This document shows, piece by piece, positions 9,840 through 19,527 of a stretch of DNA of 64,000 bases. The translations under genes were made by a program, and so were the position numbers. This stretch comes from Shewanella salipaludis (GTDB taxonomy: Bacteria > Pseudomonadota > Gammaproteobacteria > Enterobacterales > Shewanellaceae), in the NCBI RefSeq assembly GCF_012911865.1, contig NZ_JAAXYH010000001.1, positions 62,001 through 126,000 of the forward strand. Direction: 5' to 3'. Below the pieces are notes generated by a model, which saw only the letters and a list, made by a program, of their open reading frames with translations, was not told where the DNA came from and searched no databases. Position 1 is the first letter of the stretch; every line of letters begins with the position of its first letter.

Positions 9840-11033
9840 ATGAGTATCGAAATCAAGGTACCCGTACTGCCAGAATCAGTTGCCGATGCAACTATTGCCA
9901 CATGGCATGTTAAGCCTGGCGAGCCAATTTCTCGCGATCAAAATCTGGTAGATATAGAAACAGATAAAGTGGTACTCGAAGTGGTTGCCCCTGAAGATGG
10001 CCACATCAGCGAATTCCTGTTTCAGGAAGGCGACACGGTACTGGGCGAGCAAGTCATCGCCAAGTTCGTTGCCGGTGCCGTGGCAGGTACCGAAGTGACC
10101 AAGGCCCAGGCCGAAGCGGCGGCGCCTGCCGCAGCGGAAGCGAGCAGCGATGAGACTAACGATGCCCTGAGCCCATCGGTACGCCGCATGTTGGCCGAAC
10201 TGAACCTGGATGCCGGCAAGATCAAAGGCACGGGTGTGGGTGGTCGCATCACCAAGGAAGACGTCGAAGCCTTCGCCAAGACGGCTGCCAAGCCAGCCGC
10301 TGCAGCTCCGGCAGTCGCGCCACTGGCCGAAGGTCGCAGCGAGAAGCGCGTCCCTATGACACGCCTGCGCAAGACCATAGCGACTCGTCTGTTGGAAGCG
10401 AAGAACTCTACCGCCATGCTGACGACCTTCAACGAAGTCAACATGAAGCCCATCATGGATATCCGTAAGCAGTATCAGGACATCTTCGAGAAGCGTCATG
10501 GCATACGTTTAGGTTTCATGTCTTTCTACATCAAGGCCGTGACCGAAGCGCTGAAGCGTTTCCCTGAAGTCAATGCCTCTATCGATGGCGACGATATCGT
10601 TTACCACAACTACTTCGACATCAGCATCGCGGTCTCTACCCCTCGCGGCCTGGTTACCCCTGTGCTGCGTGATACAGATACCATGAATCTGGCCGAGATC
10701 GAAAAAGCGGTACGTGAACTGGCGCTCAAGGGTCGCGATGGTAAACTTACCGTTGCCGACATGACAGGCGGTAACTTCACTGTGACCAACGGTGGTGTGT
10801 TCGGTTCCCTGCTGTCTACCCCAATTTTGAACCTGCCACAGAGCGCTATCTTGGGCATGCATGCCATCAAAGATCGCCCTATGGCAGTCAATGGTCAGGT
10901 TGAAATCCTGCCCATGATGTACCTGGCACTCTCATATGACCATCGTATCGTTGATGGCCGTGAGTCTGTTGGCTTCCTGGTCGCCATTAAAGACTTCCTG
11001 GAAGATCCAACTCGTCTGCTGCTCGACCTCTAA
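9840..11033 (+). CDS. sucB: Dihydrolipoyl succinyltransferase (E2 of 2-oxoglutarate dehydrogenase)
   Basis: The 397-aa protein has three parts: one lipoyl domain with Lys43 in 'ETDKVVLEV', an Ala/Pro linker then an E3-binding domain ('[19 protein letters not shown]', about residues 105-140), and a CoA-transferase core with '[16 protein letters not shown]' carrying the catalytic His. A single lipoyl domain is standard for succinyltransferases. A good Shine-Dalgarno (AAAAGGAAAG) precedes ATG 9840. Works with SucA and a lipoamide dehydrogenase encoded elsewhere. Confidence 0.97.
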   Translation: MSIEIKVPVLPESVADATIATWHVKPGEPISRDQNLVDIETDKVVLEVVAPEDGHISEFLFQEGDTVLGEQVIAKFVAGAVAGTEVTKAQAEAAAPAAAEASSDETNDALSPSVRRMLAELNLDAGKIKGTGVGGRITKEDVEAFAKTAAKPAAAAPAVAPLAEGRSEKRVPMTRLRKTIATRLLEAKNSTAMLTTFNEVNMKPIMDIRKQYQDIFEKRHGIRLGFMSFYIKAVTEALKRFPEVNASIDGDDIVYHNYFDISIAVSTPRGLVTPVLRDTDTMNLAEIEKAVRELALKGRDGKLTVADMTGGNFTVTNGGVFGSLLSTPILNLPQSAILGMHAIKDRPMAVNGQVEILPMMYLALSYDHRIVDGRESVGFLVAIKDFLEDPTRLLLDL

Positions 11034-11058
11034 GGTACAGCCAGACTTTACCCTCGTG

Positions 11059-11078
11059 ATTGGCCCCCCGGGGCCAAT
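11059..11078. promoter_or_regulatory. Perfect GC-rich hairpin in the sucB-sucC gap
   Basis: ATTGGCCCC and GGGGCCAAT form a 9-bp perfect stem with a 2-nt loop and no following T run. It could be an mRNA-processing or stabilising structure or a partial attenuator between the two halves of the operon. Function is inferred only. Confidence 0.5.
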
Positions 11079-11111
11079 TGGATTTGATTTGAAGTATACG
11101 GATAGATCATC

Positions 11112-12278
11112 ATGAATTTGCATGAGTATCAGGCAAAAGCCCTATTTGCCGAATATGGTTTACCAGTGTCAGAAGGTTTCGCCTGTGATACCCCTCAAGA
11201 AGCGGTAGAAGCGGCAGGCCATATTGGCGGAGATATGTGGGTTGTTAAGTGTCAAGTACACGCCGGCGGCCGTGGTAAAGCAGGTGGCGTTAAAGTCACT
11301 GGCGATAAAGAAGAAATCAGAGCCTTTGCCGAACACTGGTTAGGCAAAAATCTGGTGACTTATCAAACTGATGAGAAAGGTCAGCCTGTCGCTAAGATCT
11401 TGGTTGAGAGCTGCACCGACATCGCCAATGAACTCTACCTGGGCGCGGTTGTTGACCGTAGCACTCGTCGTGTGGTGTTCATGGCGTCGACCGAAGGTGG
11501 TGTTGAGATTGAGAAAGTGGCTGAAGAAACGCCGGAACTCATCCACAAGGCCATCATAGATCCACTGACGGGTCCTCAGGCTTATCAAGCCCGTGATCTT
11601 GGCTTCAAGCTGGGTCTGAACCCAACACAAATGAAGCAGTTCACCAAGATCTTCCTGGGTCTGGGTAACATGTTTGTCGATCACGATTTCGCCCTGTTGG
11701 AAATTAACCCTCTGGTTATCACCACAGATGGCAACCTGCATTGCCTGGACGGCAAGATAGGTATCGATGGCAACGCACTGTTCCGTCAGCCAAAAATACG
11801 CGACATGCACGATCCTTCACAGGATGATGCCCGTGAAGCCCACGCTGCCAAGTTCGAACTGAACTATGTTGCTTTGGACGGCAACGTTGGCTGTATGGTG
11901 AACGGTGCCGGTCTGGCCATGGGTACCATGGACATAGTCAACCTGCACGGCGGCAAGCCTGCCAACTTCCTCGACGTAGGCGGTGGCGCGACCAAAGAAC
12001 GTGTTGCCGAAGCCTTCAAGATCATTCTGTCTGACAGCAATGTGAAAGCGGTTCTGGTTAACATCTTCGGTGGCATCGTGCGTTGTGACATGATCGCCGA
12101 AGGCATCATAGGTGCGGTTAAAGAAGTCGGTGTTAAAGTGCCTGTGGTTGTACGTTTGGAAGGTACTAACGCCGAACTGGGCCGCGAAGTGCTGGCCAAA
12201 TCCGGTCTTGATATCATTGCAGCTACCAGTCTGACTGACGCGGCTGAGCAAGTAGTTAAAGCTGCGGAGGGCAAATAA
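11112..12278 (+). CDS. sucC: Succinyl-CoA synthetase beta subunit (ADP/GDP-forming)
   Basis: The 388-aa ATP-grasp protein starts [18 protein letters not shown], the family signature, with '[16 protein letters not shown]' in the nucleotide site and '[16 protein letters not shown]' in the C-terminal ligase domain. Same length as E. coli SucC (388). Its stop overlaps the sucD start by one base, so the alpha2-beta2 subunits are translationally coupled. Catalyses the substrate-level phosphorylation step of the cycle. Confidence 0.97.
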   Translation: MNLHEYQAKALFAEYGLPVSEGFACDTPQEAVEAAGHIGGDMWVVKCQVHAGGRGKAGGVKVTGDKEEIRAFAEHWLGKNLVTYQTDEKGQPVAKILVESCTDIANELYLGAVVDRSTRRVVFMASTEGGVEIEKVAEETPELIHKAIIDPLTGPQAYQARDLGFKLGLNPTQMKQFTKIFLGLGNMFVDHDFALLEINPLVITTDGNLHCLDGKIGIDGNALFRQPKIRDMHDPSQDDAREAHAAKFELNYVALDGNVGCMVNGAGLAMGTMDIVNLHGGKPANFLDVGGGATKERVAEAFKIILSDSNVKAVLVNIFGGIVRCDMIAEGIIGAVKEVGVKVPVVVRLEGTNAELGREVLAKSGLDIIAATSLTDAAEQVVKAAEGK

Positions 12279-13150
12279 TGTCTGTCTTAATCAATAAAGA
12301 TACCAAGGTTATCTGTCAGGGTTTCACTGGCGGTCAAGGTACATTCCACTCACAACAAGCTATCGATTACGGTACGCAAATGGTCGGTGGTGTGTCTCCA
12401 GGTAAGGGCGGTCAGGTTCACCTGGGTCTGCCTGTGTTCAACACGGTAAAAGACGCAGTTGCCGCTACCGGCGCCACCGCTTCTGTTATCTATGTACCTG
12501 CACCTTTCTGTAAAGATGCCATCCTGGAAGCTATCGACGGCGGCATAGAGCTGATCGTTTGTATCACAGAAGGCATTCCTACTCTGGACATGCTGCAAGT
12601 TAAGGTCAAGCTGGAAGAAACCGGCGTTCGCATGATAGGCCCTAACTGCCCAGGCGTTATCACTCCTGGTGAGTGTAAGATCGGCATCATGCCAGGTCAC
12701 ATCCACTTGCGTGGTAAAGTCGGTATCGTTTCACGTTCAGGCACCCTGACCTATGAAGCGGTTAAGCAGACGACTGATGAAGGTTTCGGCCAGTCTACTT
12801 GCGTAGGCATAGGCGGTGACCCAATTCCAGGCACCAACTTCATCGACGTGCTGGAAATGTTCCAGAACGATCCACAGACAGAAGCCATTGTCATGATCGG
12901 CGAAATCGGTGGTACTGCTGAAGAAGAAGCGGCCGAGTACATCAAGGCACACGTGACTAAACCTGTGGTATCTTACATCGCAGGTGTGACTGCACCAGAA
13001 GGTAAGCGCATGGGTCATGCCGGCGCTATCATCGCTGGTGGTAAAGGTACTGCGGCTGACAAGTTTGCAGCACTGGAAGCGGCCGGTGTCACCACTGTTC
13101 GCTCACTTGCCGATATCGGCAAGGCACTGCGTACTAAAACCGGCTGGTAA
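12278..13150 (+). CDS. sucD: Succinyl-CoA synthetase alpha subunit
   Basis: The 290-aa protein starts [21 protein letters not shown], with a CoA-binding Rossmann domain. '[14 protein letters not shown]' contains the His (near residue 247) that is transiently phosphorylated. '[20 protein letters not shown]' is the second family signature. Last gene of the sdh-suc series, ended by a strong terminator 21 bp later. Confidence 0.97.
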   Translation: MSVLINKDTKVICQGFTGGQGTFHSQQAIDYGTQMVGGVSPGKGGQVHLGLPVFNTVKDAVAATGATASVIYVPAPFCKDAILEAIDGGIELIVCITEGIPTLDMLQVKVKLEETGVRMIGPNCPGVITPGECKIGIMPGHIHLRGKVGIVSRSGTLTYEAVKQTTDEGFGQSTCVGIGGDPIPGTNFIDVLEMFQNDPQTEAIVMIGEIGGTAEEEAAEYIKAHVTKPVVSYIAGVTAPEGKRMGHAGAIIAGGKGTAADKFAALEAAGVTTVRSLADIGKALRTKTGW

Positions 13151-13171
13151 TCCCAGACGGTTGAGGTAAAG

Positions 13172-13195
13172 AAGGCGCCCTAGGGCGCCTTTTTT
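13172..13195 (+). terminator. Rho-independent terminator of the sdh-suc operon
   Basis: AAGGCGCCC / GGGCGCCTT with a TA loop, followed by a T run. A strong GC stem immediately after sucD. Confidence 0.93.
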
Positions 13196-13251
13196 GTGGC
13201 TTGACTGCCGTGGGCCAGTCCATTTGAGCCAGCTAATATCAAAGAGTCAGT

Positions 13252-14178
13252 ATGAACATAGTTTCCATCATCTTCCCGCTGCTGTTTCTGGTGCTCCTGG
13301 GTTACCTGTTGACCGACAGGAAATTTTTCACCGAGACCCAGATCGCCGGCATCAGCAAGTTCACTTTTTATGTCAGCATTCCCGCCTTCCTGTTCCTGAA
13401 TATGCTGGCCGCGCCCTTGAGTCAGACTCTGAATATCCATGCCTTGTTGGCGTTTTATGTGCCCGTGTTGATACTCTATGGTCTGGGGTTCGGGCTCAAC
13501 CGGCTGTTTGCCCCCGAGTCGCTGCGCACCACCCGAGCCAGCGGGGTATTTGCCCTGGGCGCCAGCTATTCCAATACGGTGCTGGTCGGTTTGCCCATTA
13601 TCATCGCCGCGTTGGGGCAGGATATGTTGGGCAAGGTGTTCATGATCATCACCTTCCATAGCGCGCTGTTGTTTGCGCTGACCTTTATTCTGGCCGCCAA
13701 GGGGCAGGCCCAGGGATTCTCCTGGCGCCAATTTGGCCGTTCCATGTGCCTCAATCCCGTGGTGTTGAGCATTCTGCTGGGACTCTTGGCCAACGCCGTC
13801 GGCCTGGTGTTGCCGCAGCAGTTGCAGGCCGGACTCAGGTTGTTGGCCCAGCCGGCGCTGGCCTGCGCCTTGTTTGTCCTCGGGGCCAATTTGAGTTTCT
13901 ACCGTATAGGCAATGACTGGCGCTTGGCCTTGTTGGCGAGCCTGCTGAAATTGTTGCTGTTGCCGGCCTTGGTATATCTGTGCGGCCATTGGTTGTTTGC
14001 CCTGCCGGCGGATAGCGTCGCCATGTTGGTGCTGCTCAGCGCCTCGCCCTTAGGGGTGAACGCCTACCTGATAGCCACTCAGTTGCAGTCGCATCAGGGC
14101 ACGCTGGCCACCTGTGTGGTGTTGTCGACCCTGCTCAGTGTACTGAGCTTCAGTTTTTGGCTCTGGTTGCTCCTGTAA
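13252..14178 (+). CDS. AEC-family (auxin efflux carrier-like) transporter
   Basis: The 308-aa integral membrane protein has about ten hydrophobic segments in two five-helix bundles. The opening 'MNIVSIIFPLLFLVLLGYLL' and 'GASYSNTVLVGLPII' match the bacterial AEC/BASS-like permease family, which exports or takes up organic acids and similar solutes. The substrate cannot be read from sequence. Monocistronic: it follows the suc terminator, and the next gene has its own upstream gap and Shine-Dalgarno. The start at ATG 13252 directly precedes the first helix. Confidence 0.85.
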   Translation: MNIVSIIFPLLFLVLLGYLLTDRKFFTETQIAGISKFTFYVSIPAFLFLNMLAAPLSQTLNIHALLAFYVPVLILYGLGFGLNRLFAPESLRTTRASGVFALGASYSNTVLVGLPIIIAALGQDMLGKVFMIITFHSALLFALTFILAAKGQAQGFSWRQFGRSMCLNPVVLSILLGLLANAVGLVLPQQLQAGLRLLAQPALACALFVLGANLSFYRIGNDWRLALLASLLKLLLLPALVYLCGHWLFALPADSVAMLVLLSASPLGVNAYLIATQLQSHQGTLATCVVLSTLLSVLSFSFWLWLLL

Positions 14179-14266
14179 CAATAAAATCTGGGAAGATCTT
14201 GTTATTACTCAAGGCTCTGGGTATAAAAGAGGCTGTATTCCCACCGACTCATAGCAAGGAGCGACT

Positions 14267-14767
14267 ATGATAATCACCGAAACCGAGCGTCTCATATTAC
14301 GTCAGTTTACCGAGGACGATGTTGAAGCCATTTTTCAGCTCAACAGCATCCCCGAAGTGCTGACCTACATTCCCGGTGATGCCTTCAGCTCCAGGGAGCA
14401 GGCTGCCACCCTGTTGCGGGAGGTGATTTTCGCCAACTATCAGGAGTTTGGCTATGGTCGCTGGGCGGTGGAACATAAGGCAGATAATCAGGTGATAGGT
14501 TTCTGCGGCCCTAAATACATCACGGAATTCGATGAAGTCGAGCTGGGTTACCGGTATCTGCCCGCCTATTGGGGTCAGGGGATAGGCCATGAGGCCGCAG
14601 AGGCGGCATTGGCCGAATTTCACCATCACGGCATAGAGGAGGCCATCGCCCTCATTCTGGAAGGCAACACGGGATCCGAAGGTGTGGCCAGGAAGGTGGG
14701 GATGCAGTGGCGGGAGAAGAATAGCTTCATGGGCCACAGGGTGAATATTTATCACAAGTTTTTGTAA
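14267..14767 (+). CDS. GNAT N-acetyltransferase (RimJ/RimL-like)
   Basis: The 166-aa protein begins 'IITETERLILRQFTEDDVEAIFQL', the hallmark of the RimJ/RimL acetyltransferase-3 subfamily. The acetyl-CoA loop region is 'GYRYLPAYWGQGIGHEAAEAAL'. Such enzymes acetylate protein N-termini, amino acids or antibiotics; the target is unknown. AAGGAG before ATG 14267 supports the start. A terminator follows at once and separates it from the convergent fur. Confidence 0.88.
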   Translation: MIITETERLILRQFTEDDVEAIFQLNSIPEVLTYIPGDAFSSREQAATLLREVIFANYQEFGYGRWAVEHKADNQVIGFCGPKYITEFDEVELGYRYLPAYWGQGIGHEAAEAALAEFHHHGIEEAIALILEGNTGSEGVARKVGMQWREKNSFMGHRVNIYHKFL

Positions 14768-14772
14768 AGAAA

Positions 14773-14797
14773 AACCAGCTCTAGGGCTGGTTTTTTT
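14773..14797 (+). terminator. Rho-independent terminator after the GNAT gene
   Basis: AACCAGC / GCTGGTT stem followed by seven T. It sits between the convergent GNAT gene and fur; the A run on the left arm lets it work for fur as well. Confidence 0.9.
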
Positions 14798-14820
14798 ATG
14801 CTGACAGCGACGGCGCGCTA

Positions 14821-15252
14821 TTACTCGTCGTTATGATCGCAGGTATCGTTGGTGCAATGACCATAGAGGTAGAGGCTGTGGTTGGTCAGCTTGATGTTGT
14901 GGCGCGCGGCAATTTCCAGCTGGCGGCGTTCGATAACCTCGTCGGAAAATTCGATCACCCTGCCGCAAGACAGGCACACCAGGTGGTCATGGTGATGCTG
15001 GGTCGACAGTTCGAAGACGGCCTTGCCGGTCTCGAAATGGTGGCGTGTCACTATGCCGGCATCATCGAATTGGTTTAACACACGGTAAACTGTCGCCAAA
15101 CCTATTTCTTCGCCAATTTCGAGCAACTTCTTATACAAGTCTTCGGCACTGATATGCTGGTTTTCAGGCTCTTGCATCAGCTCGAGGATCTTGACTCGTG
15201 GCAGGGTAATCTTCAAACCCGCTTTTTTTAGCGCTTGGTTTCCATCTGTCAT
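14821..15252 (-). CDS. fur: Ferric uptake regulator Fur
   Basis: The 143-aa iron-responsive repressor is close to E. coli Fur through 'ALKKAGLKITLPRVKILELM', 'EEIGLATVYRVLNQFDDAGIV' (winged helix) and 'HHHDHLVCLSCGRVIEF' (metal sites). The C-terminal 'CTNDTCDHNDE' keeps the second cysteine pair. The frame extends upstream to 15291, but ATG 15252 gives the conserved MTDGNQALKKAG start. The 15253-15503 gap must hold the fur and cobB promoters; I could not find a convincing Fur box for autoregulation. Confidence 0.96.
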   Translation of the reverse strand: MTDGNQALKKAGLKITLPRVKILELMQEPENQHISAEDLYKKLLEIGEEIGLATVYRVLNQFDDAGIVTRHHFETGKAVFELSTQHHHDHLVCLSCGRVIEFSDEVIERRQLEIAARHNIKLTNHSLYLYGHCTNDTCDHNDE

Positions 15253-15503
15253 TGCTAATCTCTTGATTGCAGAACCAATAGGTTCATCCATGTATTTAAT
15301 AATCCATTATATGTGCTCAACCTAAAAACTTAAACCTTTGTTCTGGCAATAAGGGACCATATGTGGATAAATTGTAAGAGGCTGTCTTCGATTGCTAAAA
15401 ATGCAACCGATTAGAGCTTAGCGTTTGTGGGGGTATTGTCGCTTCAGGCCGGTTTGGCCGATTTCACTGCCCCGGTAATAGAAAACTCACCAAAGGGAGC
15501 AGC

Positions 15504-16238
15504 ATGTACCGGCATATTCTAGTGTTAACCGGCGCGGGAATTTCGGCGGAATCCGGATTGAAAACCTTCAGGGCACAAGACGGCTTATGGGAAGAGCATG
15601 ATATCGAGGATGTTGCCACGCCTGAAGGCTACCAAAGGGACAGGGCCTTGGTCGAACGTTTCTACAACAGCCGTTGGCAACAGTTGCGCCACGGCGATGT
15701 CCACCCCAATGCGGCGCACCTGGCGCTGGCCAGGCTGGAGCAGGCGTTCCCCGGCGAGCTGCTGCTGGTCACCCAGAATATCGATAACTTGCATGAGCAG
15801 GCGGGCTCGAAACGTTTGCTGCATATGCATGGTGAACTGGTCAAGGGCCGCTGTCCCAGCTCGGGACAGACCTTCCTGCTGCGTGAGCCCTTCGGCCCCG
15901 ACAACCTCTGCACTTGCTGTATTCCCGGGCAACGACTGCGGCCCCACGTGGTCTGGTTCGGCGAGATGCCACTGGGGATGGACAAGATCCATGCCGCGCT
16001 GGAGCGCTGCGACTTATTCATCGCCATAGGCACCTCGGGCACCGTCTATCCGGCGGCGGGCTTTGTCGATACCGCCAACCATCATGGTGCCAGGACGGTG
16101 GAAGTGAATCTCTCGGGGGTCGAACCTCACAGCCAGTTTCAGTGTCATTTCGAAGGCAAGGCCAGTGTGATAGTCCCTAAACTGGTTGAGGCGATACTGG
16201 CAGGACATGAGATAGACAAGGAGTTGCTGCAAGCATGA
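15504..16238 (+). CDS. cobB: NAD-dependent protein deacylase (sirtuin, CobB type)
   Basis: The 244-aa Sir2 enzyme has 'LTGAGISAESGLKTFR' (NAD-binding), 'TQNIDNLHEQAG' and the catalytic His109 in 'HMHGEL'. The Tyr54-x-x-Arg57 pair, which reads succinyl-lysine in class III sirtuins, is present, so both deacetylase and desuccinylase activity are likely. Cysteines near residues 118 and 136-138 resemble a partly degenerate zinc site. AAGGGAG precedes ATG 15504. It overlaps the next gene by 4 bp (ATGA), which suggests coupling. Confidence 0.94.
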   Translation: MYRHILVLTGAGISAESGLKTFRAQDGLWEEHDIEDVATPEGYQRDRALVERFYNSRWQQLRHGDVHPNAAHLALARLEQAFPGELLLVTQNIDNLHEQAGSKRLLHMHGELVKGRCPSSGQTFLLREPFGPDNLCTCCIPGQRLRPHVVWFGEMPLGMDKIHAALERCDLFIAIGTSGTVYPAAGFVDTANHHGARTVEVNLSGVEPHSQFQCHFEGKASVIVPKLVEAILAGHEIDKELLQA

Positions 16239-16738
16239 GCCGGCCAGAAGCCTCCACCGAGCTGCTCGCGCCCGCTAAACTGGCCATCATAATGCGCGGC
16301 CTGCCCGGCAGTGGCAAGTCCCACTGGGTCGAACAGTTTATCGCCTCACAGCCACTGCCACTGGCCTTGCGCATACGTCGTCATGGACTGTTTTCCACCG
16401 ATGATTTTTTCCTCGTCGAGGGCGAGTACCGTTTCAATGTCGCGCGCCTGGCCGAATACCATCAGCGTAACCTGACGGGGTTCATTCAGGCGCTGGCTCG
16501 GGGGGAGCCTGTGGTGATCTGTGACAACACCAATCTCGCCCATTGGGAGTATATGGCCTACGAGGCGGCGGCACAGGCCCTGGGGTATGGGGTGCGCAAG
16601 GTGCTGATAGGTAACCCCAGAGATCCCCGCCACAGGGCGTTATGCGCCGAACGCAATCGCCACGGGGTGCCGCTGGCCCAGCTTGGCAGCATGGCGAAAA
16701 ATTTTGAAGACGATGATGTGAGCGTTGGCCCAGGATAA
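16235..16738 (+). CDS. P-loop ATPase/kinase (AAA_33, zeta-like fold)
   Basis: The 167-aa protein carries a Walker A 'GLPGSGKS' (residues 22-29), a 'FSTDDFF' acidic segment and 'ICDNTNLAHWEY' (lid/second strand), the pattern of the AAA_33 family of small kinases (polynucleotide-kinase or zeta-like). Translationally coupled to cobB by an ATGA overlap. No antitoxin-like gene is adjacent, so a zeta toxin role is unlikely; a nucleotide or RNA-end kinase is more plausible. Just after the stop lies a purine-rich run of AAAGAT/AAAGAG-like hexamers (16739-16775). Confidence 0.75.
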   Translation: MSRPEASTELLAPAKLAIIMRGLPGSGKSHWVEQFIASQPLPLALRIRRHGLFSTDDFFLVEGEYRFNVARLAEYHQRNLTGFIQALARGEPVVICDNTNLAHWEYMAYEAAAQALGYGVRKVLIGNPRDPRHRALCAERNRHGVPLAQLGSMAKNFEDDDVSVGPG

Positions 16739-16838
16739 AGGTAAAGATAAAGTTAAAGAGAAAGAGAAAGAGCCGGCTGCAGTGACCGGGCACTTGGGTT
16801 GAAAAATCAGGCCCATGACGAGCCTGAGGAGATGCAAG

Positions 16839-16869
16839 CAGGCCGAGCAGCGCTCGGCCTGTTTTTTTT
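16839..16869 (+). terminator. Rho-independent terminator of cobB operon
   Basis: CAGGCCGAGC (16839-16848) and GCTCGGCCTG (16852-16861) form a perfect 10-bp stem, followed by eight T. Separates the operon from the convergent nucleotidase gene. Confidence 0.95.
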
Positions 16870-16884
16870 GGGGGGGAGGGGTGT

Positions 16885-19005
16885 TTATTGCGTCAGATCT
16901 ATCCGATAGACGGCGTAGCCCAACGCGTCGGTGGCGACCTTCACCATGGTGCGCTGCTGATTGGCGGCGATGAAGGCGGCGGCCTTGGCGCTGTCCTGGG
17001 TTTCGAAACGCACGTCCAGTGGCACATCCGTCGTTATGCTCTTGAAATCCCAATTGTAGTCGGCACTGGGGTTGACCATGGCCTCGTATTGGCCCGTGAC
17101 CGCATTGAACTGAGACTCGGCGCTGATGTAGGATGCCAGCGCCTCACGGTTGGTATCCGGCAGTTCGAGCACCACATGATCCGCACCCGTGCCGGCAAAC
17201 TTGCCACCGAAGGCGCGGTAGTTGTTGGAGGCGACGATGAATTCTTTTGCCGCCAGCGCCTCGCCGCTGAACACAGCCCCCGTCTCGTCCGTGTAGCTCA
17301 AGGCCTGAATGCGGTTCGCCCCAGGATTGAGTGGCATGCAGTCGCGGTCAAACTTGCTCGGCTGAGTCACATCTATCTGATAGCTGAGGCCATCGAGCAC
17401 ATCGAAGTTATAGGTCGGATGGCCTTCCCAGTTGATCAGGTATTGGGGGGCGCTCGAGTCGGGATCTATGAGGTTGAACTGATTGGCCGAGCATTCGAGC
17501 CAGTCCTTGAGTTCCGCCCCCGTGGCTTTGACCACCACCAGGGTGTTGGGGTAGAGGTACAAGTCGGCGGCATTCTTGAAGGTCAGCGGGCCCTTATCGA
17601 CCTGCACATATTGATCCGCGTCGCTGCTGGTGCCATGACGGCCACCGGCCTTGAAGGGCGCAGATGCCGACAGCACGGGCAGTTGGCTCAGGTTGGCGGG
17701 GAGTTGCGCCTTGACCCTGGCAATCTGGGCGTCCGAGACTATCTGCACCGTAGGATCGTCCTGCACCAGGGTCAGGAAGCTGTACATGTCGGCCGCGGCT
17801 ACCCCTATGGGCTCGGCGACGAACGCGAGCGTGCCTTGGTGTTCCTGCGCCACAGCATCATGGATAGCGCCGTCGGCTGCCACCAGAGGCAACTTGTTGG
17901 CACCGTCGTAGATGGGGATGGCCTGGCTCTTGGCATCGACAACAGACCATTTTCCCGCCTTGTATGCCAGGCTCAGGTCGACGACTCCCAGGTTGTCGCC
18001 CCAGCGCCCCGGCATCACGGCGGGCACGCCATTCAGCAGGCCCTTTTCCACGTCGGTATTGGGCAAGTCGGCGTACCTGGCATCGGGGAAGATGGAGTGG
18101 CTGTGGCCGAACATGACAGCATCTATACCATCGACATAGGTGAGGGCGTAGCTGGCATTTTCGGCTGCGGGATCGCCCGGATTGTCACTCGAGCCCAGGC
18201 CAGAATGGGGAATGGCGATGATGACATCGGCGCCCTCGGCCTTCATCTGCGACACGTATTTGTTTGCCGTCGCCACTATGCCCTCGACTCGGACCTTGCC
18301 CGTGAGGTTTTGCTTATCCCACAACATGATCTGCGGTGGCACAAAGCCTATGTAGCCTATCTTGAGGCTATGGCTGTTGCCCTTGGCATCGACGACTGTT
18401 TTTTCCTTGATGACATAGGGGGTGAACAAGTGTTCGCCTTGCTTTATGTCGTGCCAGCAGCCCTGGGCATCGGCGCAGTAGACGTTGGCGTTGATGTAGT
18501 CAAAGTTGGCGCCGCTCAGGGATTTTTCCAGAAAGTCCAGGCCATAGTTGAACTCATGATTGCCTATGTTGCCCACGTCATAGCCGAGCAGGTTCATGGC
18601 CTTATAGGCGGGATGCACCTCGCCGGCCTGCAGACCGGTTTTGGCCATGTAGTCACCCATGGGGCTGCCTTGCAGCAGATCGCCGTTATCGACCAGCACA
18701 GAGTTGTCGGCGTCGGCCCTGGCGGCGTGGATCAGGCTGGCGGTGCGTGCCAGGCCTATGGTGGGATCTTCCTTACCGCTGTAGTAGTTGAAATCCATGA
18801 TGTTGGTGTGCAGGTCCGTGGTTTCGAGGATCCGCAGCCCGACCCGTGCCTCTTCATCCTGTTGCTCATCCGAACTGCAGCCCGCCAGTCCGCATGTGGC
18901 GGCCAGCATCATGGCCAGCAGGGCCTTTCCAGGCTGCGGCTTGCCCTGCAATACCTTTGCCGCCGATGGGTTAACTTGTTTCTTGTTCTGCATATCCAGT
19001 CTCAT
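16885..19005 (-). CDS. cpdB: Lipoprotein 2',3'-cyclic-nucleotide 2'-phosphodiesterase / 3'-nucleotidase
   Basis: The 706-aa protein has an N-terminal calcineurin-like metallophosphatase domain ('LETTDLHTNIMDFNYY', 'LVDNGDLLQGSPM', 'IGNHEFNYGLDF', 'AIPHSGLG', 'FGHSHSIFP') and a C-terminal 5'-nucleotidase domain ('NNYRAFGG' near residue 600). The signal is followed by lipobox 'CGLAGC', so unlike soluble periplasmic E. coli CpdB it should be lipid-anchored. It scavenges nucleosides from extracellular or periplasmic cyclic nucleotides. ATGs at 19005 and 18993 are both possible; neither has a clear Shine-Dalgarno. Divergent from the M3 peptidase. Confidence 0.92.
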   Translation of the reverse strand: MRLDMQNKKQVNPSAAKVLQGKPQPGKALLAMMLAATCGLAGCSSDEQQDEEARVGLRILETTDLHTNIMDFNYYSGKEDPTIGLARTASLIHAARADADNSVLVDNGDLLQGSPMGDYMAKTGLQAGEVHPAYKAMNLLGYDVGNIGNHEFNYGLDFLEKSLSGANFDYINANVYCADAQGCWHDIKQGEHLFTPYVIKEKTVVDAKGNSHSLKIGYIGFVPPQIMLWDKQNLTGKVRVEGIVATANKYVSQMKAEGADVIIAIPHSGLGSSDNPGDPAAENASYALTYVDGIDAVMFGHSHSIFPDARYADLPNTDVEKGLLNGVPAVMPGRWGDNLGVVDLSLAYKAGKWSVVDAKSQAIPIYDGANKLPLVAADGAIHDAVAQEHQGTLAFVAEPIGVAAADMYSFLTLVQDDPTVQIVSDAQIARVKAQLPANLSQLPVLSASAPFKAGGRHGTSSDADQYVQVDKGPLTFKNAADLYLYPNTLVVVKATGAELKDWLECSANQFNLIDPDSSAPQYLINWEGHPTYNFDVLDGLSYQIDVTQPSKFDRDCMPLNPGANRIQALSYTDETGAVFSGEALAAKEFIVASNNYRAFGGKFAGTGADHVVLELPDTNREALASYISAESQFNAVTGQYEAMVNPSADYNWDFKSITTDVPLDVRFETQDSAKAAAFIAANQQRTMVKVATDALGYAVYRIDLTQ

Positions 19006-19527
19006 ATTGTTTTATCTGACCCCTGGCACGCCGCACATCCGGGTGCCTGCGATGCCGTGGCGGGCCTATGGGTTATTTGCCCTGCGACGGCGGGGGGATT
19101 ATGCCCTGTGCAGATGAAAGCTATATGACCCGAAGGGATAATTCTTGTATCAATCTGTTACAAATCAGCTGTTTGTTTCTTGGGGCTAAATTGCGCTGTC
19201 GCCGCATAATAGCTGCGCCCGGATGCGACGGCGCAGCCGCGGTGCCGCGGGCATCTGGCTGACGGCCTCTCTGTTGACTGCCTCTTTGTCGATGGCTTCT
19301 TTGTTGATGGCGAGGCCAGGGCTTGGCACTGCGGGCATAGAGGCGGCAAGCATAATAAAGCGTCGTTCGTGCCGGGATGGGGCCAAGGGTGAAGATTAAA
19401 GATTGTCCCCTGGGGGGCAGGCTTGATATGGTATGCGGTCAAACATCGATTTGTTGCCCCTTTCACCGACAGAATTGACTGAATACATACAATAAAATTG
19501 AAAGGGCGAAGACCTAAGGAAGCTCAA
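19006..19527. other. Intergenic region between divergent cpdB and M3 peptidase
   Basis: No gene is supported. It must contain both promoters. At 19265-19309 there are three imperfect tandem copies of a 15-bp unit (GCCTCTTTGTTGATG-like). An inverted GC-rich stretch (GGCGCAGCCGCGGTGCC-like) lies near 19228-19246. Confidence 0.6.

Noticed and set aside
13180-13989. 269-aa reverse frame with extreme Gln/His content
   Set aside because: Antisense to the AEC transporter; the Gln richness is the complement of Leu/Leu-Ala codons.
16235-16738. Zeta-type toxin of a toxin-antitoxin pair
   Set aside because: The P-loop fold fits, but no small antitoxin gene is adjacent and the gene is coupled to cobB.
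16888-19128. 746-aa open frame on the plus strand opposite cpdB
   Set aside because: It is the antisense shadow of a well-supported metallophosphatase gene; composition is Gly/Val/His-rich with no domain.
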